This document shows positions 44,916 to 53,482 of a stretch of DNA of 64,000 nt, piece after piece. The first letter of the stretch is position 1. Each line of letters opens with the position of its first letter. Position numbers and translations under genes: made by a program. Source of the stretch: Firmicutes bacterium CAG:95 (GTDB lineage: Bacteria; Bacillota; Clostridia; Lachnospirales; Lachnospiraceae); contig FR902940.1 in assembly GCA_000438155.1 (NCBI GenBank), positions 17,974 through 81,973 on the forward strand. Direction: 5' to 3'. The notes under the pieces were generated by a model. The model searched no databases, had not been told where the DNA came from, and saw only the letters and a program-made list of their open reading frames with translations.

Positions 44916-46076
44916 TTATCCTATGGATCTTCTTGCAATCTGCTTATATGAAAACTCATGCCGCCGGTTACTTAGCGCTGCCCGCTTCATCTCCTGATAT
45001 TCTTCCGGATGATCCAGCAGCCCTTGAAGTTCTGTCTTAATCACTTGTACCGAATCCTCTTTCAGGAAATGGACATTGCCGCCAATATCTACGTGAGTCG
45101 TTCCGTCCCAGTATTTACACAGTATGGGAATTCCCTGTGACACCACCTGCTCCCAATATACGGAATGCCTTCCCGGGAACACAATCAGATCTGCTGTGGC
45201 AAAATATTCATATGGCTGCTCTCCCCTGGCCCAGCCCATATATTGAATTTTCTTTCCATCACAGAGAGCATCAAAGCGTTCTTTCAGATCTTCTTCAACA
45301 GAACCAAAAATCAGCAGACGAAGCCTTGGATGCTCAATTTCCTTCACTGCCTCCATCAGAAGCAAAGTCTGGGTTTTGAACGAGTCGATTTTTCCGCCCG
45401 TCATCACGAGGAAATCATCTTCCCGGATACCATATTTCTCCCGGATTGCCTTTCGGACCTCCGGTGACGCTGCGCGTTCCACACATTCATCATCTGCACC
45501 CATGAAAAGCAGATCTGTTTTCTCTTTTGCAATACCATAGATATTCTGTAGGAAGTCCACCCGCGACGGCATAACGCCAAAGAACTTATCCACATAGGGT
45601 TCTACGGCCTTCGCACATGGTTTCCACCAGAAACGGTATAATGTATTTCTTGAAAACCAGTTCCGTGCACTGTTTGAAAAATCACTGTGATTATCCGCAT
45701 TTACCTTCACTTCCGGATGATGCTTTTTATATTTTGCCACCTTACGGATGTCCTGAAACTGCAGATTATGGACAAAAATGACATCCGGCTGTATTTTCTC
45801 AAGCAGCGGATAAAACCCTTTAAAAATCCCAATCTGTTTATTGATCTTATAAGGAATCCTGAAAGCAAACGGAAGTCTTATAATATGAACGCCATCCGGA
45901 TTGATATAGTCACTTTCCGTCTGGCAAAGTCCCCATTCTCCTTCATGGAAGCAATGGTCCGTGGTAATCAACGTAACATCATGTCCATCTCTTGCCTGAT
46001 ATTTAATAATTACATTTTCCTGATAATTGAGTCCTTCGGTATACCCCATGGACAAACAAACATGAACAATCTTCAT
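44916..46076 (-). CDS. GT4-family glycosyltransferase
   Basis: 386 residues from ATG 46076 (GGAGGG upstream). MKIVHVCLSMGYTEGLNYQE with VIIKYQARDGHDVTLIT is the acceptor domain; DDFLVMTGGKIDSFK, RLLIFGSVEEDLKERF and YFATADLIVFPGRHSVYWEQ follow. The final Glu (YWEQVV) is in the position of the second EX7E Glu. A longer frame to 46121 would overlap the next gene's end only slightly and lacks a better ribosome site. Sugar unknown. Confidence 0.78.
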   Translation of the reverse strand: MKIVHVCLSMGYTEGLNYQENVIIKYQARDGHDVTLITTDHCFHEGEWGLCQTESDYINPDGVHIIRLPFAFRIPYKINKQIGIFKGFYPLLEKIQPDVIFVHNLQFQDIRKVAKYKKHHPEVKVNADNHSDFSNSARNWFSRNTLYRFWWKPCAKAVEPYVDKFFGVMPSRVDFLQNIYGIAKEKTDLLFMGADDECVERAASPEVRKAIREKYGIREDDFLVMTGGKIDSFKTQTLLLMEAVKEIEHPRLRLLIFGSVEEDLKERFDALCDGKKIQYMGWARGEQPYEYFATADLIVFPGRHSVYWEQVVSQGIPILCKYWDGTTHVDIGGNVHFLKEDSVQVIKTELQGLLDHPEEYQEMKRAALSNRRHEFSYKQIARRSIG

Positions 46077-46133
46077 AAGGCTGTCTGACCCTCCATATGT
46101 GTTGCTGACTGATTTCGTCACAAGACTTGCAGA

Positions 46134-47168
46134 CTATTCAGAATCGTATAAATCATGACTCTGAATAGTCCGCAGATCATAAATATCAGACAGGCTCTTT
46201 ACCTTAAAGCGCAGTATATTTCCCTGAAGAAAGGCAATGAATTTATTACTGGAATAAACCTTCTTCACGCTGAATGTAATTCCGTATTTCTTTAACACTT
46301 CCCGGCTCTGCTCAATTGCCAACAGATAAGGCCGGTAAATAGCATCCTTTAATTTTCTGGAATGTGTTCCGGAACTGATATTTACTTTCTGTTCACTTAA
46401 GTATCTCAAATTCTGGAAATGATAAAAAATTAACGGGAATTCTTCTCCACTTCCTTTTACCTTTAATCGGATCTCTCTATCCTGCACTGCTGCCAGTTCA
46501 TACTGCCCGAGGTTCCATGGAGCCACTCCACCGCCTAAATGCTGCAGCTCATGAACTCCTTTAAAGAGCTTCGGAAACTTTTCCAGATACTTCTGATCCC
46601 CCATCCGCTCCGGCTCATACAGGTGATAGCACCATTCCAGGCAACGCTCCTTCCACCAGTTCAGAGCTTCCTGGGAATTCTCAGACTGATTGAAATAATT
46701 AAACTCCACGCAGTATTTCCCGCTTCTCTTACATAAGCGTCTTCCATTCCAGCTATTCTTAAAGCGGTGCTCCGTAATCGTGATATCATTTCCCGGCTGT
46801 TCCATTTCATCAAACAACACCTGCGGATCTGCAAAGAAATATAAATCCGCATCAATATAGGTACAGCTTGGTTCCTTAAAGTGCTTGAGGACATATTCAA
46901 TCGTAACCGGAGTACAGGTCCAGCAATATTCTGCCTTGGAACGCTCTTCCTTCAGTTTCAGTAAGGTTGCATCCTCTATTTCAGAATGATGAACCATCAC
47001 TGCATGCTCCAGCTTCAGATCCTTCAAAACCTCATAAGAAGAATCATCGAAACAGAAGATATATAATTTGAACTGATCAGACACTTTCTTAAGGGAATGA
47101 TAGAGTGTCAATCCCTTATCCAGATAATAGCTGTCAAATAACGTACAAAATACCATTGTCCCTGTCAC
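46134..47168 (-). CDS. GT8-like GT-A glycosyltransferase
   Basis: 344 residues. VFCTLFDSYYLDKGLTLYHS at the start and CTYIDADLYFFADPQVLFDE (DxD with the preceding Thr-Tyr) are as in GT8-like and related retaining GT-A enzymes; FPLIFYHFQNLRYL late in the chain carries the usual His. It overlaps the FdtA-like gene by 4 nt. GTG 47168 follows AAGGA by 6 nt and is my choice; ATG 47156 behind AGGGAC is possible. Confidence 0.75.
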   Translation of the reverse strand: MTGTMVFCTLFDSYYLDKGLTLYHSLKKVSDQFKLYIFCFDDSSYEVLKDLKLEHAVMVHHSEIEDATLLKLKEERSKAEYCWTCTPVTIEYVLKHFKEPSCTYIDADLYFFADPQVLFDEMEQPGNDITITEHRFKNSWNGRRLCKRSGKYCVEFNYFNQSENSQEALNWWKERCLEWCYHLYEPERMGDQKYLEKFPKLFKGVHELQHLGGGVAPWNLGQYELAAVQDREIRLKVKGSGEEFPLIFYHFQNLRYLSEQKVNISSGTHSRKLKDAIYRPYLLAIEQSREVLKKYGITFSVKKVYSSNKFIAFLQGNILRFKVKSLSDIYDLRTIQSHDLYDSE

Positions 47169-47581
47169 TTTCTGTCCTTCATTTCTTTTAAATATTCATC
47201 ATAATCACGAATATATTCCGATCCATCGTAATGGGTATTGGCTAATACCAGAAGTACCGAATCCCTGGAAAAGTCATACATATCCTTCCAGAGCATTTTA
47301 GGAATATAAACTCCCATCATCGGTTTGTCAAGCTTCACAATGATTTCTTCCGTGCCATCTGTGATACGCACCTTGCTTTCGCCTGCCACATTAACCAGAA
47401 CAAATTCCGATTCCCGGTTCGCATGCTGTCCACGGACAACCGTATCATCCGAATCATAAATATAAAACACTCTCTTAATCTCAAACGGAATGGCCTGTCC
47501 GCCCTCAATCACAACAAGCTTTCCGCGTTCGTCTCCCAGATCACCAAAATGTAAGATAGGGCACTGTTCTTTTAAGCTCAT
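47165..47581 (-). CDS. fdtA: dTDP-4-dehydro-6-deoxyglucose 3,4-ketoisomerase (FdtA/QdtA-like)
   Basis: A 138-residue cupin. LHFGDLGDERGKLVVIEGG, PFEIKRVFYIYDSDDTVVRG and the catalytic His pair region QHANRESEFVLVN place it in the FdtA/QdtA/TylM-type WxcM family. It shifts the keto group of dTDP-4-keto-6-deoxyglucose to C3; the galacto or gluco outcome cannot be read. The aminotransferase upstream would take its product. AAGGAG before the start. RmlA and RmlB, needed for the precursor, are outside the window. Confidence 0.87.
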   Translation of the reverse strand: MSLKEQCPILHFGDLGDERGKLVVIEGGQAIPFEIKRVFYIYDSDDTVVRGQHANRESEFVLVNVAGESKVRITDGTEEIIVKLDKPMMGVYIPKMLWKDMYDFSRDSVLLVLANTHYDGSEYIRDYDEYLKEMKDRK

Positions 47582-47640
47582 AAATACTCCTTAGGATGTT
47601 CTGTCAGTTTGTTATTCATGCTACATATGTGGTACGCATA

Positions 47641-48732
47641 TCAGAATCGGCTCAAGGCATCTATAACCACATTCTGTTCTTCCTCTGTCATGCCATTATA
47701 CATCGGAATGGACAATACCGTCTTAGCCAGATGCTCTGTAATCGGGAAATCTCCCTCTTGATGCCCCAGATACCGGTATGCCTCTGCCAGATGCGGAGGA
47801 ATCGGATAATGAATAATGGTACCGATTTCCTTCTCATTCAGATACTCAATTAACCGGTCTCTCTCTTCACACCGGATCACATATTGATGATAAACACAGG
47901 TAGCCCCCTCCGGAATCTGTGGCAGTTTTATCTTAGGATTATGTATACCCTCCGTATAACGTGAGGCGATTGCAATCTTTTCCTGCGTCAGCTCTTCCAT
48001 ATGAGACAACCGGATACGCAATAACCCTGCCTGGATTTCATCCAGACGGGAATTGGTTCCTACCACCTTATTATAATAGCGTTTTTCACTGCCGTAATTT
48101 CGAAATACCTTAAACTCTTTTGCCAATGCTTCATCCTTTACTACAACCGCCCCTCCATCACCAAAGGCTCCGAGGTTCTTGGACGGATAAAAGGAAAAGC
48201 AGCCCACGTCTCCGAAGGTTCCGGTCATTTTCCCTTTGTAACAGGCTCCGTGAGACTGGGCACAATCCTCCACCAGCTTCAGATGATACTTTTCACAAAG
48301 CCTTACAATCTCATCCATCGGAGTCGCAATTCCGTATAAATGAACCACAAGGATTGCTTTGGTCCTGTCTGTGATCTTACCTTCGAGTTCCTTCACATTG
48401 ATTCCGAAGTATTCATCCGGTTCTACGAAAACAGGGGTTGCGCCATTGATGGTAATCCCCATAACACTTGCAATGTAAGTATTTCCCTGTACCAGAACCT
48501 CATCCCCTGCTCCGATTCCGAGAAGCCGGAATGCAATCCACAGTGCATCCAGTCCGCTTGCAAGTCCTACACAGTAATTTCCCCCGGTATAAGCAGCAAA
48601 TTCCTCTTCAAAGCTGCTTACTTCCTTGCCCAGAACATACCAACCGGAACGTAGTACCTCCAGTGCCTTCTGCTCAAATTCTTCCTGATACCGGTAGAAT
48701 CCCCGGTCCATACGATTAGGCATGATTTTCAT
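47641..48732 (-). CDS. fdtB: DegT-family 3-aminotransferase (FdtB/QdtB-like)
   Basis: 363-residue PLP enzyme: EVLRSGWYVLGKEVSSFEEE, GLASGLDALWIAFRLLGIG, VEDCAQSHGACYKGKMTGTF, CFSFYPSKNLGAFGDGGAV (PLP lysine), and NYGSEKRYYNKVVGTNSRLD. These are typical of FdtB/QdtB/DesV, which make dTDP-3-amino-3,6-dideoxyhexoses. The gene precedes FdtA in the transcript with 59 nt between, a rare gap here. It overlaps the upstream polymerase gene by 17 nt; ATG 48723 is another possible start. Confidence 0.88.
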   Translation of the reverse strand: MKIMPNRMDRGFYRYQEEFEQKALEVLRSGWYVLGKEVSSFEEEFAAYTGGNYCVGLASGLDALWIAFRLLGIGAGDEVLVQGNTYIASVMGITINGATPVFVEPDEYFGINVKELEGKITDRTKAILVVHLYGIATPMDEIVRLCEKYHLKLVEDCAQSHGACYKGKMTGTFGDVGCFSFYPSKNLGAFGDGGAVVVKDEALAKEFKVFRNYGSEKRYYNKVVGTNSRLDEIQAGLLRIRLSHMEELTQEKIAIASRYTEGIHNPKIKLPQIPEGATCVYHQYVIRCEERDRLIEYLNEKEIGTIIHYPIPPHLAEAYRYLGHQEGDFPITEHLAKTVLSIPMYNGMTEEEQNVVIDALSRF

Positions 48733-50197
48733 CTTTTACCATACCGCCTTTCTTCCAATATGCGATGATACAGATCACAACACCAAATATACCGCTGAAC
48801 ATTCCTGTACTCAGTACCCTGCGGAAATATTCCCATTCTTCCATCCGGTCAACTGCTCCTGTTACATGGACAGACCAGGTACATGCTAAAATAATTGCGG
48901 TCACAATCACCCAAATACCAAGGAAGAGTACAAGCAACTGATTTTCCCTGTCCGTAACAATATCACGTACTCTGCAAAGACCTGCTTTAATTCTACCATA
49001 AAAGGGTGTATCAAGGGAAATCCTTCTCTCTCCGCACCTCAGAATGCATATTTCCTTTGCTGGCAGTCCTTTATTAAACCAGTATGGCTTTGAGGTCTGG
49101 AAATACAGCAGTTCTCCAACAAAAAGAAACATCAGGTTCTTATATGACAGATTAAAAAAGAAAGGATCCGATAACCCTAAAACACAAAAGCTTATGATTA
49201 TGGCAAGTTCAGTTTTCTTCTCGTTCCTGACATAATAACATATCATACCAATCATGAGAGTCGTCACAATCAAAAAAGGAATAACACCAATTTGTAAGAA
49301 GGAATACAGGAAAGAACTGTCTATCATATAATTATCATTCGGAGTCTCTCCAAATCTCGTACCAAACAATGTAACCGGCTCGGTCGTAAGATAATAATAG
49401 GAATAGGCCCACCGATTATGTAATACCTTGTCCATGATCTGGAACAGTCTGCCGGAGGTAACAAGCGGTCCCACAATCGATATCAGTGCACAACCCGGAT
49501 ATGCGATCAGCAGAATAACCTTCTCAACCACAGACACCCTTTTGCGCAGCTGCAGCCACAGGTTAACCAGAAGATAAAAGGTTGCGACAATCAATCCCGT
49601 ATTGGAACAGGAATAGATATAAATGTACACAGTTCCAAGAAACATCAATGCAGAACTCATAAACAGTTCTTTCTTCGTCTGCTTTCCCAGCACATACATG
49701 ATCAGAACCATCAATATAATATAGGTCGTAAACAGGGTATTCGGATACGGATACCCCAATGAGCGCCGGAGCACCTGACCGAAACCGGCACGGTCATTAA
49801 GATAAGTAATATCCTGTTTCCAGCCAAATACCGACAGGAAAACCAATACCGTAAATGAAATAGACAAAATCGCTGCAGCCCATTTCATGACTCTTTTTAA
49901 CGATACATTCTTCATTCCGAGCATCATGGTAAAATACAGGAGTAACCCTTTCTCTCCTGTATTATAATACACAATAAGGCTTATGAAAAGCAGTGTACCC
50001 ATCAGCAGATATTCCGCAAATGTATGCCTTGTCATGGCGATTTTCAAAAGAAACAACAGCATCCCGATAACCAGCATGATATTGTAAGGTAGCATTCCTT
50101 CATACAGGCCAATTGCCCTGGCTCCGAACATCACCGTAAAATAAGCCAGATAGATAATTTCCGATAATTGTATTGTAGTACTTTCAGTTTTATTCAT
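48716..50197 (-). CDS. Wzy-like O-antigen polymerase, candidate 1
   Basis: 493 residues with about 12 helices. FGQVLRRSLGYPYPNTLFTT, the Ser/Thr-rich YIYSCSNTGLIVATF and a large external loop before DSSFLYSFLQIGVIPFLIV follow the Wzy/O-antigen ligase plan. About 100 extra C-terminal residues hold a soluble piece and two more helices, not usual for the family. Start 50197: GGGGAAACAGG precedes that ATG; a longer frame upstream would lie within the next gene. It overlaps the second Wzy-like gene by 8 nt. Confidence 0.75.
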   Translation of the reverse strand: MNKTESTTIQLSEIIYLAYFTVMFGARAIGLYEGMLPYNIMLVIGMLLFLLKIAMTRHTFAEYLLMGTLLFISLIVYYNTGEKGLLLYFTMMLGMKNVSLKRVMKWAAAILSISFTVLVFLSVFGWKQDITYLNDRAGFGQVLRRSLGYPYPNTLFTTYIILMVLIMYVLGKQTKKELFMSSALMFLGTVYIYIYSCSNTGLIVATFYLLVNLWLQLRKRVSVVEKVILLIAYPGCALISIVGPLVTSGRLFQIMDKVLHNRWAYSYYYLTTEPVTLFGTRFGETPNDNYMIDSSFLYSFLQIGVIPFLIVTTLMIGMICYYVRNEKKTELAIIISFCVLGLSDPFFFNLSYKNLMFLFVGELLYFQTSKPYWFNKGLPAKEICILRCGERRISLDTPFYGRIKAGLCRVRDIVTDRENQLLVLFLGIWVIVTAIILACTWSVHVTGAVDRMEEWEYFRRVLSTGMFSGIFGVVICIIAYWKKGGMVKDENHA

Positions 50198-51386
50198 CCT
50201 GTTTCCCCGTTTTATTCCATATATTCCACAAATACATTCCAGCGATAAAAAGCAGATAATTTCTTCCGATATAAACCGAAACAATATGCGCCTCCACAAT
50301 AGTATACACCGAATAGGTAGAGAACAATATCATTTCAGCCAGCCTGTCCTTTTTAAAAAAATATCCGAGTAACAAAAACAGACAGGCTACGACAATAATC
50401 CCTGGAATGATTCCATACCAGTAAAAAAGCCGTACCCATCCCATATCAAAATAATAGGTATTATGAGGACTCGAAAACAAAGACCAGGTACTTATCGTGC
50501 CTTCCTTATATGTGGTATCCACAAGACTATGGATTCTTCCTGTCAAAAGCTTATCCAGAAACAGATAAATCTGAACCTTGCGGGTCAATGGTGCTCCCCA
50601 ATAATACTCAAACAGACTCATTGCATCCTTCGCTGCAAAAAAGGAAAGCCCGATGCTCCCTGTTACTGCAGCAATATTGGCAGTCGAAAACAGTCGTTTT
50701 CCCCATTTTGCATGCAGGTGATCTGCCATGAAGAACAAAACAACCGCAACGGTAACGATGGCCATGGATGTTTTGGAATCCGTCAGGAAAAAGAACAACA
50801 GATTCAAAATCCAGACTGCCAGATAATGAAACCATTTCCATTTTGTATGATAAAGATACATGGCAAGGGAGGTAATCATCCACACCATGCACTGCAGCGC
50901 ATTCGGATGTCCCATTCCCAGTACATATCTGGTTTCCACTCCACCACGTCCAAAGTCCTGAGCTAATGCTGCTGCCCCATAAATACCGGTAATCGACAAC
51001 AATATAATCCCAACACAGCCGGTAAGCGTAATCCAGAAAACCATTTTAAGACATCGAATCATATCTTCTCCCTTACAGGCAGCTAAGAACAAAACAATTC
51101 GGAGTATTTCATTCCTTCCGGTGGCATAATAGGATATCGTTCCCAGAATAAGTAAAACAGCTATTCCAATATTATCTCTTATGGTATATTCTGACGTACA
51201 TTCTGCACATAGAAACTTGATGAAGCAAAGCAGGAATGTAATCCGGAAGGTCCAGCCCTCAAAAGGATACAAAAATTCACTTTTATCCAGAATCACCAGT
51301 ATAACCTCTATAATTACAGCCAGCTGAAAGCTATACGTCCCGACAGTTTTTAATGTACTTTTCCAATCCTGTTTTAACCTGTTCAT
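50190..51386 (-). CDS. Wzy-like O-antigen polymerase, candidate 2
   Basis: 398 residues, about 10-11 helices. RYVLGMGHPNALQCMVWMIT, FFFLTDSKTSMAIVTV, LLTGRIHSLVDT and SPHNTYYFDMGWVRLFYW give the same order of landmarks as the adjacent polymerase at 48716-50197 (GxPN, S-T loop, GR, D-S-G), so the two are distant tandem paralogues. AAGGGAATG precedes the start. Two polymerases side by side could act on different linkages, or one could be a ligase. Confidence 0.75.
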   Translation of the reverse strand: MNRLKQDWKSTLKTVGTYSFQLAVIIEVILVILDKSEFLYPFEGWTFRITFLLCFIKFLCAECTSEYTIRDNIGIAVLLILGTISYYATGRNEILRIVLFLAACKGEDMIRCLKMVFWITLTGCVGIILLSITGIYGAAALAQDFGRGGVETRYVLGMGHPNALQCMVWMITSLAMYLYHTKWKWFHYLAVWILNLLFFFLTDSKTSMAIVTVAVVLFFMADHLHAKWGKRLFSTANIAAVTGSIGLSFFAAKDAMSLFEYYWGAPLTRKVQIYLFLDKLLTGRIHSLVDTTYKEGTISTWSLFSSPHNTYYFDMGWVRLFYWYGIIPGIIVVACLFLLLGYFFKKDRLAEMILFSTYSVYTIVEAHIVSVYIGRNYLLFIAGMYLWNIWNKTGKQDE

Positions 51387-51413
51387 TCAAACATTCCCTT
51401 TTCTTACTGCTGT

Positions 51414-52403
51414 TTAAGGATATTGCTTTCCCTGTGGATCAATAAACACCCAATCCTTCCACAGATCCTTCATCTGTACTTCATCAAATACCTGACTGTT
51501 CTTCTGAATGGTAGGCCGGATCATAATCTTATCTGTTCTGCCATTTAGTCTCGCCCCCCAGAAGCTGAAGGTGGAGTTGGCACAGATATTCCCCTCACAC
51601 CGGCTCATCAGATACATATCATAAAAGCTGTCATCGCCATGATTAATATCTACTATCGTATATTCTTCCCACTGATAATGCTCTCTAACATAGGCAGTAT
51701 CATCGGAGAAAATAAAGAAATGAGGATCTTCGATCTTCTCCTTCATGTAGTCCAATGCGGATTCGTAATATTCCTCCGTGCAGATATTACCAAACATTGC
51801 CGCATTCTCCGGCTGAAGATAATCGCCCCTTCGAATATGCACACTGACCGCATGGCTGTTCCTGATTTTCTTAAGTATCCCTTCATTCGCCATTCTCTTC
51901 CGCGCATCCACAATCTCCGGAAAGCGAATCATCTCGCGTAATTCCGGCAGAATATCTGCATAATATTTCTCACATGCGAAGTAACCTGATAAATACATCT
52001 TTCTGTAATTCAACAGCTCCGGATCATACATCTGCTCTTCTTTATACCAGTGTACCGTCTGCGGAAGCAGTTTTCTGCGAAGCTTCCCTGCAAGCCCCTG
52101 TGAGCCGGTTAGTGCGGTTTTCTCTTCCTTCGTACAGCTTTCATATGGCAGATGTTCAAAGAAATTCAATTCGCACTGGCGGTTCGTAACCACAATATCC
52201 TGTTTTATTGCCGGTTTTATTTTATTTGTTCCATGATCGTCTTTGTTTCGTTCTTTGTTCTTCGACTCTTTGCACGTATCTTCGAATTGTTCAAACCATG
52301 ACAGATCCAGCTTTGCTTCTGCTCCAAGACTTTTAAATTTCTGATATAGTGCATACTGTTGGAGCTGGTTTCCAAGCCCCCCTGCAAGCTGTATAATAAT
52401 CAT
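51414..52403 (-). CDS. GT11 alpha-1,2-fucosyltransferase-like protein
   Basis: 329 residues: IIQLAGGLGNQLQQYALYQK at the start, VSVHIRRGDYLQ in the middle (GDP-fucose-binding HxRRGDY), then FFIFSDDTAYVREHY and CANSTFSFWGARLNG, the four GT11 landmarks. An insertion rich in Lys and Asn at about residues 45-60 is unusual. It follows the GH105-like gene without a gap. It should use GDP-L-fucose, but no Gmd/WcaG genes are in the window. Confidence 0.88.
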   Translation of the reverse strand: MIIIQLAGGLGNQLQQYALYQKFKSLGAEAKLDLSWFEQFEDTCKESKNKERNKDDHGTNKIKPAIKQDIVVTNRQCELNFFEHLPYESCTKEEKTALTGSQGLAGKLRRKLLPQTVHWYKEEQMYDPELLNYRKMYLSGYFACEKYYADILPELREMIRFPEIVDARKRMANEGILKKIRNSHAVSVHIRRGDYLQPENAAMFGNICTEEYYESALDYMKEKIEDPHFFIFSDDTAYVREHYQWEEYTIVDINHGDDSFYDMYLMSRCEGNICANSTFSFWGARLNGRTDKIMIRPTIQKNSQVFDEVQMKDLWKDWVFIDPQGKQYP

Positions 52404-53471
52404 TTAAATTGTTCCCTCTTTTTGATCTTCATTCATAACAAACAAGGACAATGCCGGTCCCAGTGACCACGGATAGCTTCCATATACCTGTGGATACATA
52501 CCAAAGCCCTGACATTCTGCCAGTGCATTCGGGACTTCTCCATCTGTTACAATGCTCTGCAAAGCCTCCAGGCCCCTCAGCATTCTCGATTTATGAATAC
52601 CAATCAGCACCTTCGTATTGAGGGATCTGGAAATCGCATACAGGATCATTGCTGTTGCAGAGGTGTCCACCGGACCTTCCTTCGCCGGAAGCTGCCAGGT
52701 ATACCATCCACCGGCAAGCTGATAAGCCTCTACTTTATCCACCATGCGGCGGTATGCCTGCTTGATTGCCTCATAGCTTGGTCTGCTTTCTTCTAACAGG
52801 GCCAGTGTCTCTGACATTCCGATCATCAGCCAGCCGACCGCTCTTCCCCAGCCGATCACTCCATATTTCATACCACTTTCCAGTTCGTAGCCATGATAAG
52901 GCAGGCCCGTCTTTTCATCCATACCATAGGCAATGAAATTCGTAATCTGCGTCACAGCAAGATTTATTGCTGCATTGCTGTCATAGGTCACTCCATACTT
53001 GCAAAGAAATGGACAAACCATACCTATCATGTCTGCAAATATGTAACCATTCTGCTGCGTGGGGCGGTAAAGCAGACTTCCCATGTCATCGGTTTCATGC
53101 TGAAACAAATATTGTGCTACAGCGTCTGCCGCCTGCTTATATTTCTCGTCCTTCGTGATCTGATGCAGTTCAATGAGTGCAAGCCCGCTTAACGCATCAT
53201 CCAGATAATACATTTTATATTTTCTATGAATAAAACGGTCGCAATACTTCTTAAGAGCATCCTGTATCTCTCTTGCTTCTTCCGAATTCTGATGTGCATA
53301 ATAATAGTCAATCAATGCTTTTGCAAGCAAACCATTGGGCCAGTTAAAACGGTCCTTCGGTGCTGCCTTTTGTCCCAATAACTGACGCATCATTCGTTTC
53401 ACTTCGGATCCCATGCTTCTCCTTGGATAATGAAGCAGCTGCTCCTGTGCTTTTCTGACCATTTCTACCAT
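52404..53471 (-). CDS. GH88/GH105-like unsaturated-glycan hydrolase, cytoplasmic
   Basis: 355 residues, an alpha6/alpha6-barrel type: FNWPNGLLAKALIDYYYA, MYYLDDALSGLALIELHQ, GYIFADMIGMVCPFLCKYG (the conserved Asp) and VIGWGRAVGWLMIGMSETL match YteR-type unsaturated rhamnogalacturonyl hydrolases. There is no signal peptide, so it acts inside the cell. Such a degradative enzyme amid synthesis genes is odd; control of chain turnover, or a transferase-like side role, is speculative. AGGAGG 7 nt upstream fixes ATG 53471. Confidence 0.8.
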   Translation of the reverse strand: MVEMVRKAQEQLLHYPRRSMGSEVKRMMRQLLGQKAAPKDRFNWPNGLLAKALIDYYYAHQNSEEAREIQDALKKYCDRFIHRKYKMYYLDDALSGLALIELHQITKDEKYKQAADAVAQYLFQHETDDMGSLLYRPTQQNGYIFADMIGMVCPFLCKYGVTYDSNAAINLAVTQITNFIAYGMDEKTGLPYHGYELESGMKYGVIGWGRAVGWLMIGMSETLALLEESRPSYEAIKQAYRRMVDKVEAYQLAGGWYTWQLPAKEGPVDTSATAMILYAISRSLNTKVLIGIHKSRMLRGLEALQSIVTDGEVPNALAECQGFGMYPQVYGSYPWSLGPALSLFVMNEDQKEGTI

Positions 53472-53482
53472 AGGCAAACCTC

